Source: an uncultured Gemmatimonadota bacterium
Lineage (GTDB): Bacteria > Gemmatimonadota > Gemmatimonadetes > Gemmatimonadales > Gemmatimonadaceae
DNA: 7,272 nucleotides
Reading direction: 5' to 3'
Assembly (NCBI GenBank): GCA_946479995.1
Contig: CAMLIU010000073.1
Span: forward strand, 1 to 7,272
Shown here piece by piece: positions 1 to 6,314 of the stretch. The position numbers and the translations under genes are program-made. Under the pieces are notes generated by a model. The model was not told where the DNA came from, made no database searches, and worked only from the letters and a program-made list of their open reading frames with translations. How positions within the stretch are numbered: the first letter of the stretch is position 1; each line of letters opens with the position of its first letter.

Positions 1-70
1 ATGGCCAGAACATGCAGCCTACGTCGCGCGAGCGCGAGGCGTTGAGGCCGCGTTTAGTTTTCCCAACCCT

Positions 71-362
71 CGGCAGGGCTCCTCACGGCGTACGGCTCCC
101 CGTCGAATGGGAACGCAGATCAGCGCAGATCCTTGACGGCCTGATCCAACGCAGATCTTTCCGTGTGGCGGAAGGCTCCTCGCACCAAGCAGCCTCCCGA
201 GGCCGTTCCAACACATTCAAGAAGCTTTGGGGGTGTAGGGGACAAATTCGGTGCGCCGGAGCCTGCTCGAGGTTTGAATCTGCGGTTGATCAGGCTGTTG
301 AAGGATCTGAGCAGATCTGCGTTCCCCCTGACGGGGAGCCTTCACTGTGAGGAGCCCTGCCG
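71..362. repeat. Large imperfect inverted repeat with arms of about 115 bp
   Basis: The left arm, about 71-187, is matched by the reverse complement of about 249-362, leaving a loop of about 60 bp. The best blocks are a perfect 16-bp match (71-86 against 347-362, cggcagggctcctcac) and a 24-bp block with two mismatches (109-132 against 303-326). Between and beyond them are ggctccccgtc, a block around gatccttnnacngcctgatc, and ending blocks around aggctccnncgcacc. The right arm contains the perfect palindrome gcagatctgc at 311-320. Small indels put the arms slightly out of register, as expected of an old repeat. As RNA it could fold into a long hairpin; as DNA it could be a MITE-like non-autonomous element or two inverted copies of an intergenic repeat. 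I see no transposase and no clear target-site duplication. Confidence 0.75.
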
Positions 363-547
363 CAGGTGGGCTACCGAAGACTCGGAGCTATGAGGAGAGA
401 GGAGCCCTGCCGCCGGCGCGCCCACTCGACACGGAGCCGTACAACGCAAGGAGCCCTGCCGCAGGCGCATCACCTCGACACGGAGCTGAAGCAGAGCGGG
501 AAGCCCCGCCGGCATCGCTGACCACGCGAAGATGGAATGCAGGCGAC
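350..547. repeat. Degenerate tandem array, four units of 49-50 bp
   Basis: Units begin at 351, 401, 450 and 499, each with a form of ggagccctgccgcagg. The 17-mer at 350-366 is repeated exactly at 449-465, and 400-416 differs from it at one base. A second in-phase block, ctcgacacggagc, occurs at 425-437 and again at 474-486, exactly 49 bp apart; unit 1 has a weaker form around 381-388. Unit 4 (499-547) is the most decayed, starting ggaagccccgccgg. The head of unit 1 is the outer end of the right arm of the inverted repeat, so the two structures share sequence. There is no constant repeat with variable spacer, so this is not a CRISPR array. Confidence 0.75.
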
Positions 548-561
548 ACTCCCTACCATTG

Positions 562-580
562 CCCCGTGACTGAAGCGGGG
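562..580 (-). terminator. Possible weak terminator after the chemoreceptor gene
   Basis: The stem ccccg (562-566) pairs with cgggg (576-580) around a 9-nt loop, 14 bp past the chemoreceptor stop codon (594-596). The stop codon itself overlaps the palindrome agcggccgct at 585-594. No T-run follows on either strand, so a classical Rho-independent terminator is not supported. It may only be an mRNA 3'-end hairpin. Confidence 0.25.
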
Positions 581-593
581 AGGCAGCGGCCGC

Positions 594-2168
594 TTACGCC
601 TTGACGCGTGCTCCCGTCGCGATTCCCGCTCCTGGCGGCGCGTGCACCGCATCGTCATCACGGAAGTACTGCACGAGCTGGAGGAACATCTCCGACTGGC
701 TCGCCAGCTCCTCCGCGGTCGCCGCGAGGTCCTGCGCCGCGGCCGCGTTGTGCTGTGTCGCCTCCGCCACCTCGGCCATCGAGGCATTCACTGCCGTCAA
801 CCCCTCGGCCTGGGTGCCCGCCGAGGCCACGACCTGCGCGATGAGCGTCGTCGTCTGCCGGATGGACGGCACGAGCTCGCCCAGCACCTGCCCCGACGAC
901 GCGACGATCGTCTCGCTCGACGCCATCAGGGCGCGGATCTCCTTCGCCGCCGCCTCGCAGCGGCCGGCGAGGGCCCGGATCTCGTCGGCAACGACGCCGA
1001 AGCCGCGTCCCGCCTCGCCGGCCCTCGCCGCCTCGATGGAGGCATTCAGTGCCAGCAGGTTGGTCTGCCGCGCGATGTCGCCGACGATCGCCACCTTCTC
1101 CGTGATCGTCTGCATCGTGAGCACCGCATCGTGCAGCGTGCGTCCGCTGGACTCGGCATTCGCCACGCCGCGCCGCGAGAGCTCTTCCATCTCCCGATTG
1201 CTGCGTACGCTCGCCGCGACGGCGTCACTGATCTGCCCGAGCTTGCCCGTGGTGCCGGCCACCGCGGTCGCCTCCACGCTCGTGCTCTCGGAGAGTCGCT
1301 GCGCCGAGTCGGTGATCTCGGCGACGGCACCCGTCATCGCTTCCGCACCCGAGCGGATCTCGCGAATCACGCGCGTCAGGGTGTCGAGCATGGCCACGAA
1401 GGCGTGGCCGAAGCTGTCCCGCGGCGATCGCGGCGCCACGCGCACGGTGAGGTTGCCGTTCGAGAGCTCGGCCGCCACGGCGCCCATCTCGGAGAGGTAC
1501 GACGTCATGCGCACGAACGCGTGGCCGAGCACGTCCTGCTCCGATCGCGGCCGCACGCGGGCGCCGAGGTCGCCGTCGGCGATGGCGCTGGCCACCGCCG
1601 CCATCTCGCGACGATACGCCACGAGGTGCTGCATGGAGATGAGCAGCTTCCCCACTTCGTCGTCGCCCGGCTCGGGGATCGCGACGTTCACGTCGCCGAG
1701 CGCGAGCTGATCCGCCACGCGGACGGCGTCCTCGAGTGGGCCGGTAAGCGACTGCGTGATGTAGATGGCGAGGGCGCCGAGCAGGCCGATGCAGACGAGC
1801 GTGACGAGGGCGGTGAGCAACCAGGTCGCCCGCTGGAGCATGCGCGCGCGCTCGAAGGCCGCGTCCACGCGACGTCGCTGCGCGGCGAGGCCAGCTGCGT
1901 GACCGCCCGCCGCCGACGCCGCGACCGTGCTGCCATTCGCTGCGACCGAAGGGGCCGACGCGACGGAATCGGCAATGAGCGCCGTGAGTGCGGGATAGTC
2001 CACGCGCTCGATGCGCGACAGGCGCCGCTCGTTGGCGAAGCCGAATGCCACCGTGAGCAGCAGGATCAGCACGAGCGCCGACGCCGCCACCACCGGCAGC
2101 AGCCGGATCTTCTGATGCACGCTGGCGCCGCGGGTGAGGCGGCGCAGCGTGTTCGAGTCAGCGATCAA
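594..2168 (-). CDS. Methyl-accepting chemotaxis protein with a shortened sensor domain and multiple HAMP units
   Basis: This is a transmembrane chemoreceptor that would signal to CheA/CheW. In 524-residue numbering, TM1 is about 24-45, a short periplasmic stretch of about 70 residues follows, and TM2 is about 115-138. A HAMP domain follows (about 139-190), then two HAMP-like repeats to about 268, each ending in a LGHAF or FGHAF helix. The signalling hairpin is about 273-498, with its tip around 370-395 ([16 protein letters not shown]). No C-terminal NWETF-type pentapeptide for CheR/CheB is present. The periplasmic part starts with the family-like ERVDYPAL but then becomes an Ala/Ser-rich stretch, far shorter than the usual four-helix-bundle sensor. 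The start is uncertain: TTG 2168 overlaps the preceding stop as TTGA and keeps the conserved pre-TM1 segment. TTG 2219 (541 aa, 55-bp overlap) and GTG 2120 (508 aa) are alternatives, all with poor Shine-Dalgarno sequences. Confidence 0.9.
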   Translation of the reverse strand: MIADSNTLRRLTRGASVHQKIRLLPVVAASALVLILLLTVAFGFANERRLSRIERVDYPALTALIADSVASAPSVAANGSTVAASAAGGHAAGLAAQRRRVDAAFERARMLQRATWLLTALVTLVCIGLLGALAIYITQSLTGPLEDAVRVADQLALGDVNVAIPEPGDDEVGKLLISMQHLVAYRREMAAVASAIADGDLGARVRPRSEQDVLGHAFVRMTSYLSEMGAVAAELSNGNLTVRVAPRSPRDSFGHAFVAMLDTLTRVIREIRSGAEAMTGAVAEITDSAQRLSESTSVEATAVAGTTGKLGQISDAVAASVRSNREMEELSRRGVANAESSGRTLHDAVLTMQTITEKVAIVGDIARQTNLLALNASIEAARAGEAGRGFGVVADEIRALAGRCEAAAKEIRALMASSETIVASSGQVLGELVPSIRQTTTLIAQVVASAGTQAEGLTAVNASMAEVAEATQHNAAAAQDLAATAEELASQSEMFLQLVQYFRDDDAVHAPPGAGIATGARVKA

Positions 2169-2572
2169 GCGCGCACGGGCGCCCGCTGCGGCGCGAACCA
2201 GAGCGCCCAGAAGCCGCAACCAGCCAGCACGACCGCCAGCACCAGGTGCAGCACCACGTCATAGCCGCCGATGGGGACCATGCCGAGCAGGCTGTCGGTG
2301 AAGAGCCCGAGCACGCCGAGCAGCAGGTAGGCTACACCGCTGCCGAGCGCGAAGACGACTGACGACTTCTCCGCGCGGCCGGCAATCAGCCCCCACACGC
2401 CGAACGCGCCGTGCACGAGGTTGTGGAGCATGTTCACGGGGAACAGCCCGAGGAGCAGGACGGACGCACCGCCCATCTTCATGCCGGGCATGCCGCCCGC
2501 GACGAGCCCGAGCACGGACACGACGATGAAGACCACGCCGGAGATGGTTGCTACGCGCTGGATGAATCGCAT
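2165..2572 (-). CDS. DUF4383 family four-helix membrane protein
   Basis: This 135-residue integral membrane protein has four predicted hydrophobic segments (about 9-27, 37-57, 69-90 and 101-123). The motif [20 protein letters not shown], with its Asn-x2-His-Asn-x2-His core, is the signature of the DUF4383 family. Its function is unknown; such proteins are common in actinobacteria and other soil bacteria. ATG 2572 is preferred because AGGGG (2578-2582 on the plus strand as cccct) lies 5 nt upstream. The upstream ATG at 2617 has no ribosome-binding site and would add a hydrophilic 15-residue tail. The gene lies 147 bp after the dioxygenase-hydrolase gene on the same strand, and its TGA stop overlaps a possible TTG start of the chemoreceptor. 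Confidence 0.85.
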   Translation of the reverse strand: MRFIQRVATISGVVFIVVSVLGLVAGGMPGMKMGGASVLLLGLFPVNMLHNLVHGAFGVWGLIAGRAEKSSVVFALGSGVAYLLLGVLGLFTDSLLGMVPIGGYDVVLHLVLAVVLAGCGFWALWFAPQRAPVRA

Positions 2573-2719
2573 GATCGCCCCTGCACGCTGCACCGCGTGC
2601 CTGAAGGAGGGTTCCATGAAGGACGTGCGAGAACGGGCGCAAAGGCGCGCCGTCAGCCATCCAGACTCGCAGCGCCGGGCAGAGGCAACGGCCAGGAGGC
2701 TCGTGGCCGCCCTGGCTGA

Positions 2720-4396
2720 TCAGGCGGGGTGCGACTCCGTGCGATCGCAGTGTGCGGTGAGGCACTGCCGGAGCCACTCGCGGGCGGCATCCACCTCCCC
2801 CTTCGTGATACCGTGCCCCCCCGTCGTCCAGTGCAGGGTGACGTCCGCCCCCGCAACGCGCAGCACCTCGGCCAGGCGCTCGGCCTGCTCCGCGGGCGCG
2901 ATCGGATCCGATCGCCCTGCGCCGATGAAGACTGCGGTGCCGTGCAGGTCGAGCAGGGTCTCGGGTTCGAAGGGGAGCATGGGGCTCAGCAGGATCGCCC
3001 CGCGCAGCACGCCTGGGGTTCTGAGGAGGAGGCTCGCCGCGATGTTCGCGCCGTTCGAGAAGCCCACGGCCACGATGCCGTCGGCCGCGAGCTCGTAGTT
3101 CGTCACTGCAGCGCTGACGAAGCGCGCCAGCTCGTGGGTGCGATGCAGCAGGTCTTCCTGATCGAATACGCCTTCGGCCAGTCGGCGGAAGAATCGCGGG
3201 GCACCACGCTCGAGCACCTTGCCGCGCGGACTGAGCATCCCCGCGCCGGGGAGCAGCGCACGGCCGAGGGGGAGGAGATCCTGCTCGTCGCCGCCCGTGC
3301 CATGGAGCAGGAGCAGCGTGGTTCCTCCGGCGAGCTCCGCGTCGGTACTGGGCGGGACGTAATGATGAACGAAGCCAAGTGCATCGCCGCTCACGTCTTC
3401 CGGACCGGTCACCTCGGCAAAGGCGCTGACTGCGGCATGACTCACGGGCAGGTGGATGCGCGGCAGCACCGCCTCGATCTCGGCGCGTTGCGGCTCGTAC
3501 TGGGCGGGGAGCATCAGGCGCTCGCCCAGCTGCCCCACGGGTTCGTCGATGGCGAACCCCGGTGCCACGGTCGCCAGCTCGAGCAGCACGTGCCCCGGCT
3601 CGCGGAAGTAGACGGAGTGAAAGTAGTTGCGGTCGATGACGGCCGTGGGCGAGAGCCGGGCTTCGATCACCCGCTCGCGCAGCGCGAGCTCGCTGCGGTC
3701 GTCTTCCACCGCGAAGGCCACGTGGTGGACCGTGCCCGCTCCACCGGCGCCGACGCCGAAGCCGCCGACGGCGCGCACGTCCACGATGGTGCCGGGCAGG
3801 CCGTCGCCGACGGCGAAGCGGTGCGTCGTGCCCTCCTCACGCACGGGCCGGAAGCCGAGCACGTCCACGAGCACGCGCTCCGTCCCTTCCGGCTTGTCGA
3901 TCCACATCGTCACGCCGTGAATGCCGTGGATGGCGTTCTCCGTGGCGATGCCGGACGCACCGCCCCACGCGGGACGCGCCTCCGCTCCGGGGGTCGCCAC
4001 CAGCTCGAGCATCAATCCGTCGTGGTCGCGGAAGGGGATCACCTGTTCCGCATGTGGTCCGTTGCCCCGCTTCACGGGCTGCTGGTAGCTCACGCCGTGT
4101 CGCAGCAAACGCTCCACCCAGAATCCAACGGCAGATGGAAGGATGGCGAAGGAGGTGACGGCCACCTGCCCCGCGCCGGCGCGCCCCTGGCGGGCGCCGG
4201 GCCAGGGAAAGAAGGTCAGGATGCTCCCCGGCGTGCCGACTTCGTCACCGAAGTAGAAGTGATAGGTCTGCGGGTCGTCGAAGTTGACGGTGCGCTTGAC
4301 GAGGCGCAGTCCGAGCACACCGGCATAGAAGTCGAGATTCCGCTGCGGATCGCTCGCAATGGCGGTGACGTGGTGCAGGCCGAGGATGGGGGTCAT
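2720..4396 (-). CDS. Fused ring-cleaving dioxygenase (VOC type) and alpha/beta hydrolase, MhqO/MhqE-MhqD-like
   Basis: This 558-residue protein joins two enzymes. Residues 1 to about 315 are two vicinal-oxygen-chelate repeats of the MhqO/PcpA type, Fe(II) extradiol dioxygenases that cleave hydroquinone-like rings. The expected ligands are visible: His9 (LHHV), His225 (VHHVAF) and Glu273 (LLELATVAPGF). Their spacing of 216 and 48 residues is nearly that of PcpA as I recall it (His11, His227, Glu276). Residues about 340-550 are a carboxylesterase/phospholipase-like hydrolase resembling MhqD. It has an oxyanion region LLLLHGTGGDE (361-371), nucleophile Ser447 in GFSNG, Asp497 in GRSDP and His528 in GGHG. 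Both active sites therefore look intact. No signal peptide is seen, so it is cytoplasmic. The ATG start overlaps the stop of the DsbA-like gene (ATGA), implying translational coupling. The exact substrate is not known; quinone or catechol-type electrophiles are inferred from the Bacillus mhq genes. Confidence 0.92.
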   Translation of the reverse strand: MTPILGLHHVTAIASDPQRNLDFYAGVLGLRLVKRTVNFDDPQTYHFYFGDEVGTPGSILTFFPWPGARQGRAGAGQVAVTSFAILPSAVGFWVERLLRHGVSYQQPVKRGNGPHAEQVIPFRDHDGLMLELVATPGAEARPAWGGASGIATENAIHGIHGVTMWIDKPEGTERVLVDVLGFRPVREEGTTHRFAVGDGLPGTIVDVRAVGGFGVGAGGAGTVHHVAFAVEDDRSELALRERVIEARLSPTAVIDRNYFHSVYFREPGHVLLELATVAPGFAIDEPVGQLGERLMLPAQYEPQRAEIEAVLPRIHLPVSHAAVSAFAEVTGPEDVSGDALGFVHHYVPPSTDAELAGGTTLLLLHGTGGDEQDLLPLGRALLPGAGMLSPRGKVLERGAPRFFRRLAEGVFDQEDLLHRTHELARFVSAAVTNYELAADGIVAVGFSNGANIAASLLLRTPGVLRGAILLSPMLPFEPETLLDLHGTAVFIGAGRSDPIAPAEQAERLAEVLRVAGADVTLHWTTGGHGITKGEVDAAREWLRQCLTAHCDRTESHPA

Positions 4397-4935
4397 GCCC
4401 GGCTCGCGGCGGAGCGAAGCGCGTCGAGGAAATCGTTCACGTTCGTCCAGTTGCCGTCGTAGCGCACGCCATTGATGAAGAACGACGGCGTGCCGTTCAC
4501 GCCGCTGCGGACGCCGCTCCGGAAGTCCTCACGAACGCGGTCCTCGTATGCACCTTCCTCGATGTCACGCGCCAGCTGACCGGCATCCAGTCCCAGCTCC
4601 TCGCCGTATGCGACGAGCGCAGCGTCGTCGAGCTCGTCCTGATGCTCGAAGAGCGTGTCGTGCATCTCCCAATAGCTCCCCTGCGCTGCCGCCGACTCCG
4701 CCGCTTCCGCGGCGTGCTCGGCATGAGGGTGCATGTCGACGAGTGGAAAGTTCCGGAACACGAAGCGGAGCTCGTCGCCCAGCGCGTCCTGGATCGACTT
4801 GACGATCGGATAGGCCCTCCCGCAGTACGGGCACTCGAAGTCGCCGTACTCGACGAGCGTGACGGGAGCGGTCTCCGGACCGGTGACGTGGTCGCGTTCC
4901 TCGTTCACCGGGGTCGTGAGCGACGCGCCGCTCAT
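4393..4935 (-). CDS. Cytoplasmic DsbA-family thioredoxin-fold oxidoreductase
   Basis: This 180-residue protein has a thioredoxin fold with active site FECPYC (Cys35, Cys38), a helical insertion (about 65-130) and the cis-proline loop GTPSFFING (cis-Pro150). These are the hallmarks of the DsbA/FrnE-like family of thiol-disulfide oxidoreductases. There is no signal peptide or lipobox, so it should act in the cytoplasm, unlike classical periplasmic DsbA. ATG 4935 is chosen because the sequence before it in the same frame is an Arg-rich shadow of the peroxiredoxin gene. GAGG (4943-4946 on the plus strand as cctc) stands 7 nt upstream, and the start overlaps the peroxiredoxin stop as ATGA. Its 3' end overlaps the dioxygenase-hydrolase start in the same way. 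It could recycle the neighbouring peroxiredoxin or protect thiols; that partnership is inferred from coupling. Confidence 0.9.
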   Translation of the reverse strand: MSGASLTTPVNEERDHVTGPETAPVTLVEYGDFECPYCGRAYPIVKSIQDALGDELRFVFRNFPLVDMHPHAEHAAEAAESAAAQGSYWEMHDTLFEHQDELDDAALVAYGEELGLDAGQLARDIEEGAYEDRVREDFRSGVRSGVNGTPSFFINGVRYDGNWTNVNDFLDALRSAASRA

Positions 4936-5513
4936 GCGCGGGCCTCGTTCGCCGGCTCGCGACCGTCCGTCGCGGGCTTCCGCTGGTCGGCGGAGCTCGA
5001 CGCGGCGCCGTCGCCCTTCCCCTGAAGCGACTCGAGGGCGCGGAGCACGCCGTCGGCGCCGGGATTGACGCCGATCGGCGACAGATAGCTCCAGGCGATC
5101 GTCCCGCGCGCGTCGACGACGAACAGCGCACGCTCGCTCGTCCCCTCCTTCTCGCGGTACGCGCCGTAGAGCTGCGACACGGCGCCCTTGGGCTCGAAGT
5201 CGGCGAGCAGGGGGAAGTGCAGGTTGCGCTCGCGAGCGAAGGCGGCGTGACACCAGACGCCGTCCACCGAGATGCCGAGCATCGCCGCCCCCAGCTCCTG
5301 GAGGTCGGGAAGGACGGCATTGAACAGAGCCATCTCGTCACCGCAGACCGGGCTCCAGTCGGCGGGATAGAAGGCGAGCACCACCGGCCGGCCTCGCAGC
5401 TCGGACAGCGCAAGCTTCTGGTCGGGCGTGCTGTTCAGGGTGAAGTCAGGAGCCGGCGTTCCGGCCGCGAGAATTGCCGCGCGTTCCTGCTGCTGGGTGG
5501 AACCGGACGCCAT
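4932..5513 (-). CDS. Peroxiredoxin (AhpC/TSA family)
   Basis: This 193-residue thiol peroxidase would reduce hydrogen peroxide, organic hydroperoxides or peroxynitrite. The peroxidatic site is PADWSPVC (Pro50 to Cys57), matching the family pattern Pro-x3-Thr/Ser-x2-Cys with Ser in place of Thr. A second cysteine, Cys88 in VDGVWCHAAF, is a candidate resolving residue. Further family blocks are FPLLADF (100-106), SERALFVVD (126-134) and SPIGVNPG (145-152). The last 30 residues are a charged, Ser/Glu-rich tail without recognisable fold. ATG 5513 is supported by GGAG (5521-5524) with a 7-nt spacer. Upstream in the same frame there is only a shadow of the cytochrome gene. The stop overlaps the DsbA-like start as ATGA, so an electron-donor relationship is plausible but not shown. 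There is no signal peptide, so it is cytoplasmic. Confidence 0.93.
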   Translation of the reverse strand: MASGSTQQQERAAILAAGTPAPDFTLNSTPDQKLALSELRGRPVVLAFYPADWSPVCGDEMALFNAVLPDLQELGAAMLGISVDGVWCHAAFARERNLHFPLLADFEPKGAVSQLYGAYREKEGTSERALFVVDARGTIAWSYLSPIGVNPGADGVLRALESLQGKGDGAASSSADQRKPATDGREPANEARA

Positions 5514-5520
5514 GGGTGAA

Positions 5521-5524
5521 CTCC
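5521..5524 (-). promoter_or_regulatory. Ribosome-binding site of the peroxiredoxin gene
   Basis: GGAG on the minus strand lies 7 nt before ATG 5513. It decides the start within a much longer open frame that extends back to 6290 and is otherwise antisense-like or shadow sequence. It sits inside the 41-bp gap after the cytochrome gene, which is too short for an obvious separate promoter. Confidence 0.7.
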
Positions 5525-5554
5525 ATTGGTGAAGAGGTGAATGCTCGTCGTCGC

Positions 5555-6199
5555 CTACGATCCGCTGCCGGGGGTGACGGGGACGAAATTGATGTACGGC
5601 GTGGTGGGCGTGCCACCTGGCGGCACGGCGCGCGGCGCTGGCTTGCCAGCTGGGCCGAGGCTGTGGATGTAGCGATACATGACGCGAAGGTCGTGGTCGC
5701 TCATCTGCCCCGTATTCATCCACGGCATCGGCGGGCGACCATGTCCGCCATCGGCCGTGGTGAGGATCTGCACCCAGCGATCTTCGGTGGCGCGCTGCGC
5801 CACGGTGCGCAGGTTCGCGGGATAGCTCGTCCCCCACGGACCCCTGTAACCCACCTGGCTCCCGGTGAGCTGCTCTGCCGGCGGCGTCCTGCCATTGGAC
5901 TCGGCCCACCCCGGCGTGTGGCAGTCGTTGCATCCGCCGACGATCGTGAGGTACTGGCCGGCGGCGGAATCGGTGGTGGCGAGCAGGCGCGGCGTCGCCG
6001 ACGTCGCGACGCTGGCGGTGGACCCGGCACCTCCCTGCACCGTGTTGGTGGAGCTGGCCATGCACGCGGCGAAGAACGCCGCTGCACCCAGCGCGCTCAG
6101 CGCGCGCGGCGCGAAGCGAGCTGCGAGGAGGGTACGCGCACCGGACGATGCCGCAGCGTCGGGGCGGCGGGAGGTGGGGAGTGATCGGGGCCCTGTCAT
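5555..6199 (-). CDS. Single-haem c-type cytochrome, probable lipoprotein
   Basis: This 214-residue exported protein has one haem c attachment site, CNDCH (Cys90, Cys93, His94). A likely sixth ligand is a methionine in PPMPWMNTGQMS (Met158 or Met161), followed by the helix LRVMYRYIHSL typical of class I cytochrome c domains. The N-terminus has a long basic region and a hydrophobic segment ending FFAAC (Cys46), which reads as a lipobox. The mature protein would then be membrane-anchored through Cys46, joined by a Ser/Thr/Ala-rich linker of about 30 residues. The C-terminus is Pro-rich (about 183-214). ATG 6199 is supported by GGGAG (6208-6212) 8 nt upstream, although the signal peptide is unusually long (about 45 residues). 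It follows the osmC-like gene by 115 bp and precedes the peroxiredoxin by 41 bp. Redox partners are unknown. Confidence 0.88.
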   Translation of the reverse strand: MTGPRSLPTSRRPDAAASSGARTLLAARFAPRALSALGAAAFFAACMASSTNTVQGGAGSTASVATSATPRLLATTDSAAGQYLTIVGGCNDCHTPGWAESNGRTPPAEQLTGSQVGYRGPWGTSYPANLRTVAQRATEDRWVQILTTADGGHGRPPMPWMNTGQMSDHDLRVMYRYIHSLGPAGKPAPRAVPPGGTPTTPYINFVPVTPGSGS

Positions 6200-6231
6200 T
6201 CTGTTGTCTCCCGCTCCGAGGATTGCGCCCG

Positions 6232-6250
6232 CCGTGGCGGGGTGCCACGG
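6232..6250 (-). terminator. Strong hairpin between the OsmC and cytochrome genes
   Basis: A perfect 7-bp inverted repeat, ccgtggc (6232-6238) and gccacgg (6244-6250), encloses a 5-nt loop. With one bulged base the stem can be lengthened by further G-C pairs (6228-6230 with 6251-6253). There is no T-run on the minus strand, so it may be an intrinsic attenuator, an mRNA-processing or stabilising hairpin, or a terminator of unusual type. It lies 32 nt before the cytochrome start codon. Confidence 0.4.
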
Positions 6251-6314
6251 GGGTACCGGCAGCGTGGCCGTGCATCTTCCGAACCAGCATCGGCCGAGTT
6301 CGACGACCTGCGCG

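Larger units (their letters stand above)
1..593. other. Gene-free, repeat-rich region
   Basis: No reading frame here looks like a real protein. The longest plus-strand frame (12-350) and the minus-strand frame (19-216) lie across the inverted repeat, are rich in Arg, Ser, Pro and Cys, have no recognisable domain and have no clear ribosome-binding site. Apart from the inverted repeat and tandem array, I see a short hairpin near the end (562-580) just past the chemoreceptor stop codon. The stretch appears lower in G+C than the genes that follow, judged by eye. Confidence 0.6.

Noticed and set aside
12..350. 112-residue plus-strand frame in the left region
   Set aside because: It spans the inverted repeat, has no domain and lacks a clear ribosome-binding site.
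350..547. CRISPR array
   Set aside because: Similarity extends over most of each unit and decays, no invariant repeat of 23-40 bp alternates with unique spacers, and no cas gene is present.
71..547. Retron or diversity-generating element
   Set aside because: The inverted repeat is suggestive of structured RNA, but no reverse transcriptase or target gene is in the window.
642..2264. 540-residue plus-strand open frame opposite the chemoreceptor
   Set aside because: It is extremely rich in Arg and His and has no domain. It is the antisense shadow expected in high-GC DNA, while the minus strand encodes a clear chemoreceptor.
2616..3098. Plus-strand frame with an excellent Shine-Dalgarno sequence (ggaggg before ATG 2616)
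   Set aside because: Only the first 104 bp lie in the gap; the rest is antisense to the dioxygenase-hydrolase and the protein is Arg/Ala-rich without a domain. The purine run is probably coincidental.
2729..4462. 577-residue plus-strand open frame, longer than the gene opposite it
   Set aside because: Its composition is Arg/His/Gly-rich with no recognisable motif. The minus strand has two intact enzyme active sites.
4932..6290. 452-residue minus-strand frame as one long protein
   Set aside because: Only the last 193 residues are a peroxiredoxin with its own ribosome-binding site. The earlier part is the out-of-frame shadow of the cytochrome gene.
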